DNA of 64,000 nt, taken from the NCBI RefSeq assembly GCF_945859705.1, contig NC_079135.1, forward strand, positions 119,727,551 through 119,791,550, given 5' to 3'. The translations under genes and the position numbers were made by a program. How positions within the stretch are numbered: position 1 is the first letter of the stretch; each line of letters opens with the position of its first letter. This DNA is from Episyrphus balteatus. Lineage: Eukaryota > Arthropoda > Insecta > Diptera > Syrphidae. Shown piece after piece: positions 1 to 13,205 of the stretch. The notes beneath the pieces were generated by a model. It was not told where the DNA came from. It made no database searches and worked only from the letters and a program-made list of their open reading frames with translations.

Positions 1-263
1 TTGTCGTCGACTTTTGTCGTCGACTTTAATCGTCGACTTTTGTCATCGACTTTTGTCGTCGACTTTTGTCGTCGACTTTTGTCGTCGACTTTTGTCGTCG
101 ACTTTTGTCGTCGACTTTTGTCGTCGACTTTTGTCGTCGACTTTTGTCGTCAACTTTTGTCTTCGACTTTAATCGTCGACTTTTGTCGTCGACTTTAATC
201 GTCAACTTTTGTCGTCGACTTTTGTCGTCGACTTTTGTCGTCGACTTTTGTCGTCGACTTTTG
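1..263. repeat. 13-bp minisatellite (GTCGTCGACTTTT)n
   Basis: About 20 near-identical head-to-tail copies of a 13-bp unit, each containing the palindrome GTCGAC. Variant units carry AAT or CAT in place of TGT or CGT. The array runs off the left edge of the window. Because 13 is not a multiple of 3, every open frame gives the same 13-residue peptide repeat, so the open frames here are an artefact of the repeat and not genes. Confidence 0.97.
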
Positions 264-1420
264 ATGAGCAACACATTATAAATCCTTTAAATATTTTGTA
301 TTTCAAATTTACAAGCTCATCAAATCAAAGTCTGGCTAAGACCTAAGTCTTCTTATCCTGTCTTAAAAAGTCCATACATTTTACACATAAAATTCAAACA
401 GATTTTCTGCTTCTGCAACCCATTAAGAGACACTTCTCCTTAATGGTCCCAATATACCTAAGCTAACCACTTTGGCTAAGTTTGTATCCTCAAAGTCATG
501 TTATTGACAAAATATACTTCGTTAAGTTCCCAGCACTTAGCCAGATTAATAGTTAGAAAAACTATAAAAGAGAGAAAATTTTTACTTTTTCATCCTATCA
601 AGTGCACCACGTGTGAATGGCTTCAATCAAGAAAATATCCTTAGCTCAAGTCAACTTAACTATAGCTGAAAAGCTGTCTTTCGTCGTCGTTGTCGTAGTA
701 GTCGGTCGTAGTTATCCTCTTATATCCATGAGCTCTACACAGCATTTATATGTCATTTTAACTGCAAATAAGCTTTCATTCATCTTGTCATTTGTGTATT
801 TTGTATTGGGTATGTTTTTTTTCTGTGTATGTGTGTGTGGAAGTAAACATTCATAAAATTGTCATATTTCGTGTTATATTTGTGTTTGTATAGGAACTAG
901 ACTGTCATTCAGTCTTTCCTATTTGGTCTCTTTTTGTGTGGAAGTACTTTGAAATGTATCCAAAAGAGCTGCAGAAAATCTGTGAGTAGAAAATTCACAT
1001 TTATTGCGCTTAATAGGACGACGCAAAAGTTTTCCTTCCTTGATTCTTCTCAACTAGGTATATTGCCGCCATATAACCATTTGTGTGCTGTTGCTTTTAC
1101 TATCTTCTTTTTCTTGGTTCTAATAGCCAATTAGAGCAGACTCGTGCGGCTGAATAGAATGAGAAAGTTGCCCTTTCGTTATCCTTTCATTCTGTGTATT
1201 TTATATCGGGGTTGGGTTAATGCGGTGTCCTTGGTCCTTCTTGACGGAAGTAAGTTGAAAGTCTTATACACTAATGTCTGAGAATGTCCTTTTCTACCGC
1301 AGTTTTCTTTCTAGGTTGGATTTTTGTTCTAATTGACCTAAGCTCAAAGTGAACTTGGGGCGGCATCAGATAAAATCTTTCAAACTATAATGAAAATGCA
1401 GGTTTTTTAATAACTTAAAC
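264..1420. other. Intergenic, nothing recognised
   Basis: AT-rich unique-looking sequence. It contains a short GTCGTCGTTGTCGTAGTAG-like stretch near 680-705 and a TGTGTATGTGTGTGTG microsatellite near 823-838. Open frames are short and show no domain I recognise. Confidence 0.5.
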
Positions 1421-1439
1421 AAATTAGTCTTAAGATAAC

Positions 1440-2650
1440 TAGCTTAACGAAACTCAACAACGAAAATAAAATTTAAAAAAATATGCTCACTTTATCACTG
1501 TAAAATACTATTGAACAAAATAAAGATTCAGATAAAAATGTCTGACTTAACGAAACTTAACGAATAATTTACCAAACAATTTCAGATTGCTGAACTTAAC
1601 TCAATATCTAAATGAACATTCACAAAATCAAAATATGCATTGCAATGAAAATGAAATTCAATGAAACTGAACGAAGAATTAATATTCATGTTTCTAGAAG
1701 AAGAAAAAACACCACCTAAAAAAAGCCGATTCTGTATTAAATTAATCGAGTTTTTGCATGATTTTTTGCCAAGATGACTTAAATTAAGCGGGCAAATTTT
1801 CTTAATATATTGAATGTGCTAATTTAAAAGAAAGAAGTAATTTGGGTCAATGAGTTGCTTGATAAGTAACAACGTAGTCCCCTAGCTGAGCCTGTACCTT
1901 CTCACTTTTGCTGGAAGGGAGAATTCAAACTCAATATTAGAATGTTTTTTTCGTTAAAAAAAAGTTGTCTGTCCTCAATAAATTCTTCAACACTTTGATA
2001 ATGTTGCGGTATTTATTCCCTGCTTTGCTACAACCTGTGAACGTTTTGCAGAATATACATATTACGAGATTTCATAGCTCTAAGCCTCAAGTCGGGATTA
2101 GAATAACGAAACTTAACGAAAAGTGAATAATTTACTTATAAATTAAGAGTTCAATGTTCAATTCAATTTAAAAAAGGTTAAATTAAAAGAAATCGATAAA
2201 AAAAAACTATAAAATAGTTATTTTTACTCAGATAAACAAAATTTCGGTGCAGAGAAAATAAGTAAAACCTAACGAACCTTATTGAATGACAACAAATCAA
2301 TATATAAATAGATATTTGACCTGAAAAATAAATATGAAGCATACAAAATTAAAAAAAAAACACACAGAAATGCTAAAAATTGAACTTAACGAAGCAGCGC
2401 GAATTACTGATAATTGTATAAAACGATTTGAAAAAAAGAACTTAACCCAATTTTAGAAAAAAGTGAGTACCTATACATATAAGAAAAACACATAAAATAC
2501 GTAAATTTAGAAGAAAATTTCTAACTTAACGAAACTTTTCAAAATTAATTTTGGTTATTTTATTCTATCACATAACAAACAGCTTTAAACAAAATTACTG
2601 AGAGATTAATCAGAGACAAAATATCACTTAGCGAACTGAACGAATGAGAA
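1440..2650. repeat. Zone of recurring TTAACGAAAC motifs
   Basis: The motif (A)ACTTAACGAAACTTAACGAA or close variants recurs about ten times, near 1443, 1544, 1592, 1666, 2103, 2265, 2383, 2438, 2522 and 2627. It is always on the same strand and embedded in A-rich sequence. Spacing is irregular (about 50 to 430 bp). It may be a much-decayed tandem repeat or an element with internal binding motifs. A single further copy lies near 9880. I do not recognise the family. Confidence 0.5.
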
Positions 2651-4105
2651 ATCTACATTAACTGAAATTAGTTGCATGGATACAATATTGACAAAAACAA
2701 AATTGAGCATACGTAGATACCTATTACATAACAAAAAAAAAAAGTGAAAAAAGTAACTACTTGACCCGAACTCTTCAATCTTCGAAAAATTATGAATCCA
2801 GCCATGTTTTTTTTTTCCTACAACGAAATTATAGGAAGTAAACTATACGTAGGTGTTTTTTGGTTGATATGACCGGAAGATGTTAGCATATCCTTGCGAG
2901 TTAGTATGCTCATCTGATAATCTGGCAAACTACAACTACAACAAAAACACCTCAAGTGTCTTATTTGATTAGGCTACACCAAAGGAAACTGCTATAGATA
3001 TGTCTGTAATGTTGTTATTATAGAGATATATATACAAAGATATCTTTATATGAAAGCACATGCAATAAAGTTAAATTAAGCAAAGATCCTTGTGATGCAG
3101 CTGTTGGCGAGAACCAGCGATAAGGATAATGGTGTAATCCAATGGAAAATATACCAGCTAATAGGACCCACTGGGCGAATTCTATTCGCCAATATAGACA
3201 CGTTTTCTATAATATGTGTGGGGGTGTGTGTGTGTGTATAAAACTTGAACTTCATGCATATCGTAGAACACATCTTATGGTTAAGTCTACTTGTCTAGCT
3301 TGCCTTTTGGCTTGGGATGGCTATCCTATCCTTTTTGTGTCTTTGGTTTTGGGTTTGATATTGTGCATTTGGTTACATAATAAAATAATTGAAATTATCC
3401 CTTAGCCAAAACCTTAACGAATCTCTATATAGAAGGACCAAGAACAAAGTTTCTGGATATTTATGCCATTATAAGGCGATTATAAGAATATTTTATTCTA
3501 TACACTAGAGATGGGGTTAGGTATATGGCAAAATATTGATCTGTTATTATGATACAAGTTAATTGGAAATTTTGCCTTAGCTCGAGTTGTTGCTGCAACG
3601 CAATGTTGTTATTGCATATGGTTAGTTATTTGAAGGCAAATTAATCACCATAAGCAGATTATTTTATGTGTGTGTGTTTTTTTAATGAAGTTTGTTTTTA
3701 ATGGGTGGAAGCATTAAATTGACATTGGAAAAATATTTTTTTTTTTCTTTAGGATAACATAATAATTTAATAATTTTAAGCTATATGAAAAGTTGTCACT
3801 AAACTAAAAACAAAACAAAAAACTAACTTTGGAAAGCTAAGAAAACAAATTGGTCGGTCAAGACTGTAAATCTTCTAACTGCCAACTGCTAACTCTACAT
3901 AAAAATGATTTTAAAAATTGATTAAAAATACACAAAAATTTTTAAAAAATTTCATTATCATTCAATTTTAAAGTTCAAGTGACTTCAACTCCAAAGCGTT
4001 TCGCCCAGGTACGACATTGGGATCATCATTATCATTTCGTATTTTTGAAACAATCTAAAAAATAACTTTATATTGTTTTGGATTTAATTACACATTTTTC
4101 ATAGA
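2651..4105. other. Intergenic, nothing recognised
   Basis: AT-rich sequence with a GTGTGTGTGTGTGT tract near 3222-3238 and TGTGTGTGTG near 3667-3677. Short open frames at 3076-3405 overlap on both strands, contain dinucleotide repeat and resemble no known family. Confidence 0.45.
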
Positions 4106-4108
4106 TTG

Positions 4109-4330
4109 TTAGGGTGGTCCAGTCAATTTGTGTTATATCTTTTTGGAACGATTTTAACTAAATTTTTTGTGTATGTCGGGTAGGTTTGAGAATCGGCCAA
4201 CATAAATTTTCATACCATAAAATGGTTAGGGTGGTCCACTCTAAATTTTGTTTTAATTTTTTTGTACCATTTTTTTACGAAATTTTTTGTGCAGATTTAT
4301 TTTGGTAAAGCTAAATGGTGCGCGACAGTT
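4109..4330. repeat. Two-copy ~118-bp tandem repeat
   Basis: TTAGGGTGGTCCA occurs at 4109 and again about 118 bp downstream, each followed by similar text ending in AAATTTTTTGTG. The two units are clearly related but diverged. TAGGGTGG strings also occur near 56640-56760 in another repeat. Confidence 0.55.
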
Positions 4331-4439
4331 CTTTTATTTATAAAGACCTATACCTATATTTGATGTTGTGATGTTTTGGATGTTTTATTTTTGTTTAAAC
4401 CGAGTTTTCGCTAATTTCGGGTCTATTACTAGGGGCCAA

Positions 4440-5110
4440 TTTTTTATATATAAAAAATTTTCTATCATTTTTCTTTAAAAAAAAAGTTGGTATGCCATTT
4501 TGAAGAAATTATTTTAAAAAATTTCGAAATAATTCATTTGTACTTATTTTCAAAAAACATAAATTGAAATATTTTTTGATATAATCCAAAAATGTGTTTT
4601 TGGACAATTTTTAAAATTGTATTATTACTTTAACAAATTCTTTAACAAAGGACCCCGCACATTTTGTATGGGAAGTGGCCCTCGGTGAAATTGTCTGAAA
4701 TCTGGGAGTGCGACTATGTTTATTATATGTTTTTCGGGTCGCTGAAATCAGATTCGAAGTCTTTTTTGACCAATCTCGTCAGGTTTTCGAGATAATTATT
4801 AAATAAATTTTAATAAATTTTCAACAAAAATTCAATAAAAAAAATAGTTTTGCTGTCCTTAAAAAATTATTTGCTTACAAATACAAAATTCATTGGAATA
4901 TAAAATTGAAAATATTGATTTTTCAAAAAAAGAAAATGAAATTTTTTTAAAATGAGTTTTTTAAATTTTTTCCTTATCCTTAGATATCAAGGTTTTTTAA
5001 AAGATTCTATGATTACATTTTAGTTGAAACCATTTAAGAGAAGGTCAGAAATCAAGAAAACGGTTCTACCGCTAATAACTGATATAGGTAAATTTTTTCC
5101 TTAATCAAAA
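4440..5110. repeat. Decayed copy of dispersed AT-rich repeat
   Basis: Long A and T runs with phrases such as 'ggtatgccatttt' and 'cgctaataactgatatagg', shared loosely with 8640-9370, 20220-20650, 37620-38640 and 54340-55690. This copy is too diverged to give boundaries. Confidence 0.4.
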
Positions 5111-7660
5111 TCATGTAAGCTGTTTTTTTTAACTATTCCATTTTATTTTAAAGGATTTTTAAATTGTGAACGGATGGTTGCCACAGCCACACTAAAGCGA
5201 AATAGTTCATAACTTTTGCCCTAGAGTGCGCTTGTCGTATAGCCTTTAACGAGTGGGCAAGCAAGACGCTTCCAAGTATACCTTATTTGTTAAATAACGA
5301 TAAATTGACATTTTGGAACAGATGAGCGTACAAACATTATATCCTTTTATACCGGCCAAACACATAACTCCTTCTTTGGCTATGCCAAATAAATCCTACT
5401 AAACCCTCACGCATTGATATTCTTACATCCTTAATTCTTATTCTGCACAATACGGTTACATAAAAAGTACAAAGATAGACAGAGAGCACAATTAAATATG
5501 GTTAAGATATCGTTTCACACTACACAGCACAAACAAGACTTAAATATGGTTTGAGTTTGTACTCTAATTTTTATTTTCCCGTTTTCTTTTTTTTTTATTT
5601 TTTATTATATTGTCAAAACCCAAAATACCCGTATGCTTAGAATCCCTTTTAGCCATTTTTATTTGAATAAAAGAAAATGTGAATGTGGCAACAAATCCAC
5701 TTTGAAAATGTTCCTTCATTTTTTGGCTGCCGTCTCATTTCTGCTCCATTCCTTCATTCTGTTTTAGACAAAATGAAATTTTTCCCATCAAGATTGTGAT
5801 TTATATGCGTTTTAAGGCAAACAGACAACATAACCAAACACACACACACACACGCAATATACAATATTTTCTCCATTTTAATTTGAAAAAGTGTTTTAAG
5901 TGAGCCATCTTGTCGCACAAAACAGAAAATAAAACGATTAAATTTATGGGAAAATGGTTTAAGACCGAAGATAGATCTAAGAGCGTTTCTAACTGTCACA
6001 GATGGTTAACATGATGGCGATGGGTAAATATATTTCTGGGAATTATAAAATTACAAAAAACAGACTCTTCGTGTGGATAAGCAAAAAGGGACGACAAAAT
6101 TGGAAGCGGAATTTCTGTTTTATACTTTTATTATTCATTGACAATTTGGTTTGGAATTGAAATTCTTAGTAAATTAAATGAAATTACAAAAAAAAAAAAT
6201 GGTAGTGGCGGGTAATAAGGCCTAGTTTAATATAAAAATTAACTACAGAGTAAATGTATGTGACATTTTACCCAAAATCACTTGAGAGTTCACTTTGCTT
6301 TAAAGTTGCTAGCTTTCCATCAAAGTCTTAAAAGCTTTAACATTATGTCAGTTTCATACAGAATAATAAATCAATATTTATAACACCAAAACCTTGAAAA
6401 AAAAAATTTATTTATTTATTCAGTTGAGAGTTTTAAAACGAAGTTGGTTGGTATTGGTACCTACAAAAAACATTATCGTGTAAAGATAAACATCAAATGA
6501 AATCATAACCTGTACTTCCTTTCCTCAAAAATATAAAAAAAAAAAAAACAGAGAAACATAAATAAATAAATAAATAGCAACATGGATATCCTGTGTTGAA
6601 ACATAATAATACCGTGTCTTGTTTTTGCAAGCACGTGTATTCAATCTACAAACACACATCTTGTGTATGCCACTTAAGGATTTAATGTGTCTGCGTAAAA
6701 GGACATTTTGATTTTTTTTTTTTTTTTTTTGTAAATATTATATTTATTTTTCAACTAAACCAACACGATCTAAAAGCAGTAACACCAGAAAAAGAAAAAA
6801 AACACTGATTGATGAATAGACCTGAACGTGCGTCAAATCTACACCTTTATTCTTTTAAGAGAAATTAATTTAAATTTATGTGCGACACGAGAAATCAATT
6901 ACCCAAACAAGAAGGAAAAAAAATATCAAAATAAAAGAAAAAACTTAAGTAATTCACAAGGCGCCTAAATAGCTATTTGCTGTATCCTTGGCAAAAAGAA
7001 ATACGAGAAAAAGAAATCTCTTTTTGGTTTGCTTCTGTGTGTTTTCGTTTACATTTTTTAGCAGTCCCTATAATCAGTCAGGTAATGTTTCAATATTTAA
7101 TATTTTAAGAGGTGGATGATGTAGTTTGAAAATAGTTCTTAAAAAAAAAACACGTATACGCCACAGTGACTCAACAAATATATAAAGTTTAGATACATAC
7201 AAAAAGTTTTGGAATTCTCACATTCGACCTTATTGCACTTTTTCAATGTGAAATAATGCCGGGACCTAATTGAGAAATAAGGGGTAGTGCTAGAAAAGTA
7301 AAAATAAGAGCAGACGCAGGCACATAATGCTTAAGGAAATAACACACATTTTTTTTAATTTTAAAGGGATTCATTTCCTAAATTCACTAAGGAACATAAG
7401 ACGCAATTTCTATTTGATACTTTTGCCCTCCCATCGTGACTTAAGGTAAAAATAAAAAAGTAAGGTTTTACGTTCCACCTGGTATTTGTTAGCTTAGATG
7501 AGTTTCAAGAAATGATAAAAATAAGGTATTTCAAAACCAAACGGACTATATAAAAGGAAAGAAAATATCTTTTGAGCATTAGAAAATAGAAACTTTTAAA
7601 ATTCGAGTTTCAGAAAGTATGAAAAAATAAATCCAAAAAATGTTATCAAAGTTTTTGATT
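5111..7660. other. Intergenic, simple repeats only
   Basis: AT-rich sequence. It contains an (AC)n tract at about 5838-5853, A runs near 6190 and 6535, (AAAT)n near 6560, and a T run at about 6712-6731. No gene or transposon end was recognised. Confidence 0.45.
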
Positions 7661-7672
7661 CTTTGTTATAAT

Positions 7673-8314
7673 TAGGGATCGGATTTCCATGCAAATGCAT
7701 GTTTTTAGGAAGCATGACAACGAATTATGTATACGAATCAGGAGATTTCCTTTAAAATGGCATTCAATCGTTAGTGCATATTTTTGCATATTTTACTATA
7801 AATGCATATTTTGCATTTATTTACAAGTTTTTGCATATTTTGGAAATAAATGCATGTTGTTCGGGCATATTTTCGCAAAAATTGGCAATAACGAAATTAC
7901 ACGCTTCAAATTTTTGACTAAAAGTGACTGAAAGTCAATTGGAAAAAAATCAAAAACGTAAGCAAATGCTGTGCAAAACTGACAAATCAACGTTGTCCAA
8001 ACTCATTAAAAACAGGATCAAATGATAAATTGGATTATTTTAGAGTAAATTTTGGGCAATTTTATTTATTTATTTTTTTTTTAAGAAAACCCCAATATGT
8101 ATTTTCATAAAGTTACATCTTTGAACTCGGAAATGGTTTCGTATATAGATTTTCATAAAAATCACATAAAATGTTTTTATAATTTTAAAGAAATATTGAT
8201 ATTTTATAAATTCATGTGGCTTTAAATGCATATTAAAAGTGCATATTTTCTATTTTTAAGAACATATTTTAAGCACATATTTTTAGTTCAAGTGCATAAA
8301 AATCTTATCCTTAG
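7673..8314. mobile_element. hAT-like non-autonomous element, 642 bp
   Basis: The element is bounded by the perfect 8-bp direct repeat GTTATAAT (7665-7672 and 8315-8322), the duplication size of hAT transposons. Its ends are imperfect inverted repeats: TAGGGATCGGATTTCCATGC on the left against TAAGGATAAGATTTTTATGC on the reversed right end. Both begin with the TA(G/A)GG pattern common among hAT ends. Subterminal zones are full of GCATATTTT / TGCATATT motifs, which may be transposase-binding repeats. No transposase is encoded; the 80-residue open frame at 7689-7931 is built from the GCATATTT repeats. Confidence 0.8.
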
Positions 8315-8639
8315 TTATAATCATTTTTATCAAAAAAAAAAAGAAGAAAACTGGGTTTTATGGTTTTCTCATAGTTCTTATAGCCACAACTGAAATGGGG
8401 CCAGAAAAAGGCACCAGCTTTCCAATACAAAAAGAATTATCAAAATTCGTTCACTTAGTCCAAAGTTATGAGGTAACAAACATAAAAAAATAATACAGAC
8501 GAATTGAATACTTCCTCCTTTTTGGAAGTCGGAACACTGAACAATTTAATCGTTTCCTATTAAATGAAGTCAATCATAAACCTTTGTACCCCGTTTACAA
8601 AATAATAAAATAGTGCCAAAAAAATGCATTTGAAATTTA

Positions 8640-9370
8640 AAAAAAATTGTTTATTGCAACAGCAAAACATTTTTTTTAATATTCGTCGAATTTCTTACAA
8701 TTTTGGCCTTACATTAGGTACGACATTATAATATTTTATAAATATTTTTTTAGGTATCTACGTTTTTTATTTGTAATGAAAAACAAATACATTAAAAAAT
8801 TAAATGCACGACTGGGTCGCACGAACTTGGTCTTAGAGTTCTAGTTGCTAAAATTGTTAAGACTTTATAATAGAAATTTGGTAAATGTTGATATATAAAA
8901 AAAACATAAAATTTGTTTTTCTAAGGAATAAACAAAATCTGAAATCCCATTTTCCCAAGATTCATTTTTGGAAAAAAAAAATTAAAATCATTAGAGCCGT
9001 TTTTAAAAAAAACTAATTTTTTTATAAATTATTTTTTGTAAAAAAAAGTTTTAAAATAAAATTGGTATGCCACTTTGTAGAAACCACTAAACAACATCTA
9101 AAACCGAAATTTCAAAAAAAAATTCAATGCCCCGATTCGAAATTTTGATTTTTCAAACAAAAATTTAATATTTTTTTAAATCCGAAAAATTACTGTTTTC
9201 TACATATTATTTCTGGTTTATATTAAAATTATATAAAAAAGTATTCATATGAAAAATTTCGTTGAAATGAAATTATTATTTTGGCAGAAAATCAGATTTG
9301 AAAAAAATGGTAATATGGCAGATACCGTTAATAATGATTTTTTGATCATTTTAACTAAAATAATAAAATA
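8640..9370 (-). repeat. Dispersed repeat copy (reverse of 37620-38640 family)
   Basis: Read in reverse, this matches the copy at 38000-38640. Shared landmarks are the phrase GCACGACTGGGTCGCACGAA near 8806, an A-rich 'ttcaatgccccgattcgaaa' region, and 'gataccgttaataatgat' near 9320. The copy here is incomplete and lacks the GTCTGT-rich end. The family is non-coding as far as I can see and I cannot assign it to a class. Confidence 0.7.
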
Positions 9371-9809
9371 GAAGAATGTAACTTTCACGTGTTTTTGTTT
9401 TATCATGGTATGATACATTTTTTACTGAAATACAGTCAACTGAAAATCTGATAGGGTATAATTCAAAAACCTTAGCACTTTAAATTTGTTCAATGATAAA
9501 GATCATACGCTGAAGAAATAAATAATATAATATTTTCTTATCCCAAAATTATCTAATCAGCAACTATACTTTTTCGACTATGAACGTTTCTTTTTTTATT
9601 TTTTAGGTTTTGCTTTTAGGCTGATATACATTTTAAAACTTAATGGAACTAACTTATAATTTTTTCATGTTGCTACACAGGGTCAACTGAATACTATTTT
9701 TTATTTGCATTTGAGGATGGTACTAACAGCTAAATAATTGCATCTCTACTGAGGCAAATAAACTCAGTGACAAGTTACAATAATAAAATACACAGTGTTG
9801 TTATATGTA

Positions 9810-10661
9810 GGGGAGAGTGGCGGACAGTGAGACACCCTTTTTTTAAATTGGTATATCTTAGAATGTTTTCGAGATAGCTTAACGAAACTTTGAAGTTAGT
9901 TTAAGACATATTTTATCTTAATGTTGCAAAAAAACTTATAGTTAAAGAATAAATGAGGGCATCACATTGGACTAAAATGTAGAAAAAGTCAAAACGTCTC
10001 ACTGTTTGAAAGGGGTGCGATCAGTGAGACATTCTTAGGTGAAAAAAAAAATAACGAAAACGTCAAATAATTAGGTAATTGACAAGTATATACTTAATTA
10101 ATTTATGTTACTTTAACCCATTTATTCAAAAAAAAAAAACAAAAAGCCAAAAAAAAATGAAAGAAAAAACAATACGAAATCATTTTGAAGTCATGCTAAA
10201 ATAATAGATTTTTTTAAAATCTATATGTCTCACTGTTTGCTTTTTAAAAAACCTATGTCTCACTGTTTGCTTTTTAATAATGTCTCACTGTTTACTTTTT
10301 GTCATTTTTCGGAAAAATATAAAATTACAAAAAACGAGAAGGAATTCTAATTCAATGATATTTTTTTATGAAAGAACATATAAATATAATACATATGTAA
10401 AAAAAGTTCTGTCCACTAACCAGATTTTTTTGTGTTATACACTCTTTTTATAACACTCCAAAAACTACTTTAACCTGATTTTGTGTGATATTTTACGGCG
10501 GGGGAAAATGGACAGCTTTAATTAAGCCGGCACAAAATTAAAAGACGCAGACGGGGAAATAAACGTTTTGACCCAAACTAGCGTTACTGTGCTTATTTTC
10601 AGAAAAGAGAAAAATGGATTGTCTCACTGTTTGCACCGTCTCACTGTCCGCCACTCTCCCC
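9810..10661. mobile_element. Inverted-repeat DNA element (MITE-like), 852 bp, TA flanks
   Basis: Perfect terminal inverted repeats of about 24 bp (GGGGAGAGTGGCGGACAGTG followed by AGAC) lie at 9810-9833 and 10638-10661, with TA on both outer sides (9808-9809 and 10662-10663). The inner part of the end, GTCTCACTGT, recurs inside in both orientations: near 9996 and 10021, three tandem copies about 30 bp apart at 10226-10300, and again at 10621. No transposase is encoded, so movement would depend on an enzyme from elsewhere. The TA flanks suggest a Tc1/mariner-like mechanism, but this is inference. Confidence 0.85.
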
Positions 10662-10689
10662 TATATTTTTTTTTTTTTTTTTTTATTTT

Positions 10690-12540
10690 GGTTTTCCGGG
10701 TATAACCAAACTTGCATTGAGCAGGTGTTATTATTCGACTAAGAACGAAAAGCACTGAAAGGTATTTCTCGTGAAATTAAGCTTTTGTAAAACCTTTATA
10801 TTTTCTTCCTCAAAATGAAATAAATATAAAAATTTCGGTGCATCAAAAAGAGTACTCTTTAACAACACTGTCACTGCCCACACAAGTACTGAAGAACAAA
10901 ACAATAATAAACTAAATTTAAGTTCGACTTCATTTATGTGGATGAAAAAAAGGATAAAAAAGGATTTCGTTTTGCTATCAGCTTCTTGTTGTCCTCTCCA
11001 TTCTATGTGCACTTATGAATTCCCAAGAATAACATAAAGTAAGCGTTTTATTAATAAATTTATGTAACTCTTGTAACACTCTCTCTTACTGGAATTTTGC
11101 AGGACAAAAGGATGATTAGATTCATTATTTTGTGTTTTGATAAAAAAAAAAGATAAAACCACAAAGAATCTTTAAATTGAAATTATTTTAGTGATGAAGT
11201 GGAAGTTATTTTGAAAAAGAATGGGGAATGGATAGGATTAAATAATTGTAAAATTAAATTAAGAGAAAATGTCATTGTCTTGATGGTGGTATAGAGTTGA
11301 AAATTAAGAATTTTAGGTTTTGGGTGTAGGTCCTTGCAAATTGATTTGTATTTAATTTTTTTTAAGATTGGTCAAAATATCCAAAAATAATATTTTAATA
11401 TTATAGTTCTACTTTTTCTACGTGAGCTGAAGAAGTCACTTTCTTAAAACTCATTAAATGGCATCATTTAAAGCTTGTTTGAAAAAAACTCTCATTTTCA
11501 TCTTCCTCGAAAAATCGTCACCAAGTGACCAACTCAATTTATTTCAAGGACAAGTGTACTACTACAATAAATTACGCCAAGTACAAAATTAAGAAGAAAA
11601 CTCAATTTCTTAATAAAATTCCCACAAGTGACATAAAATCTGTGAACATCCATCGAGTTAACTACTGAAATTGACCCGATTCCTGAACCATGATAAGAGC
11701 AATTAAAAGCGAATTCTTTTCCCCACAGTGAAATGAGCAAAAAAATACACAAAACTCCTCACTACATAAAATCATCATTTTCACTGCACACAAATTGATG
11801 ACGACTGTGCTCTCTTGAAGATGTGTGAGGATATGGTGGCGAAAAGTTCATGGTTTAATTACAAACGACAAGACTTAAGATTGATCACATACATTTTTAC
11901 AACACTGTAGAAGAGTTTCTTGTTATTGAGAGCGTTTTTACTTTTGTATGAACTTTAATTATATTATTGCATCACTCTAAGAGTCCTTATAGTTTTCTTC
12001 GAAATAAAAACTTAAAACAATTGTTTTTGTTTCTTTACTGACCAACATTTCCTTCTTTTATATACAAAAACAAAAGTTTTTCAAGAAACTTATTGTTAGT
12101 TGGAAAATAAAATACAAAAAGAAAATGTTATTTGTCTTGAAGTTCATGGGTTGACCAATGGTCCTCGTAGGACTTTCTTCTGCTGATATTTGTTTTGATA
12201 TGTGTTTGTTGGTTTTTTTGTCTTGTTTTCTTTTGAAGAAAGTTAAGTCTAGGCAGTAAAGTGCACACTACTATATCAAGGAAATAATATGTGTCAGGCT
12301 CAATTTCTAAGTACATATTACTATTGGTATAAGTTTGTTTTATTTTTTATAATGTATATGTTACCATTCAAGTGCATGCTCTAGTTTATCACTTAAAGTT
12401 CAAGAACAGTTTATTTTATTAGGTTTTTTGCAAAATATGCTGCCAAATTAGCTTTTTTGAAGTATTAAGTTTGATCCAGTTTTTCGGACTTTGAGGTTCG
12501 AACTAAAAATTGTTGTTAACTAATGACTAAGGCCGTGTGT
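10690..12540. other. Intergenic, nothing recognised
   Basis: AT-rich sequence without clear repeats. The open frames at 10731-11012, 11534-11752 and 12128-12316 (all minus strand) match no family I know. A T run of about 22 bases lies directly right of the preceding element (10664-10685). Confidence 0.4.
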
Positions 12541-12934
12541 GAATTGCGTTAAATAGTTAACACCGTGTAAAATTTTTGACACTATTGAACAAAAAAATTT
12601 CAGCTGTATGACTTATTGTTTAATATTTTTCTCTGCCTCTTTTCTGCAATAAAACTCCTTTTTAATAAAAAAAAAACCATCTGCAAAAAAACTTTAACTC
12701 AAATTTAACCAGGTCCCAGAGCCTAATAAATTTTTAACAGCTGAAAATTTTTGAAGTTATACTTCTTATGGGAGGGTGGGTATGAAAATTTACTTTTTGA
12801 CAAGAATGTCAAAGGGATTATGACGCGATCACCCTGGGTAGCAGGGCTGTCGTTTCACCTTTAGAGTACGCAGTACTTTAGTATTTAAAAATGCAGTACG
12901 CCACAGTACGGCAAACATAAAACACACAACACGT

Positions 12935-13077
12935 AGCAAGTTACATGTTTCATGTGGCAAGTTGCATGTGGCAAGTTGCATGTGGCAAGTTGTATGTGGC
13001 AAGTTGCGTGTGGCAAGTTGCATGTGGCAAATTGCGTGTGGCAAGTTGCATGTGGCAAGTTACATGTGGCAAGTTGC
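12935..13077. repeat. 14-bp minisatellite (AAGTTGCATGTGGC)n
   Basis: About ten tandem copies with few substitutions (GCATG, GTATG, GCGTG variants). Open frames on both strands through this array encode mirror-image repetitive peptides and are not genes. The array ends abruptly where the hAT-like element begins. Confidence 0.95.
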
Positions 13078-13205
13078 CAGGGTTGCAAAAAGCTAACATT
13101 TCAGCTCAGCTCACAGCTCAGCTCAAATTTGAGCTAGGTACCATAGCTTAGCTCATTTGAGCTGAGCTGAAAGTGAGCTGAGCTGAAAGTGAGCGCCCCA
13201 ACTTC

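Noticed and set aside
26..281. Open frames on both strands with 13-residue peptide repeats
   Set aside because: They are translations of a 13-bp minisatellite; all frames give the same kind of peptide.
12829..13151. Overlapping repetitive open frames (WQVACGK-type)
   Set aside because: They are the 14-bp minisatellite read in several frames on both strands.
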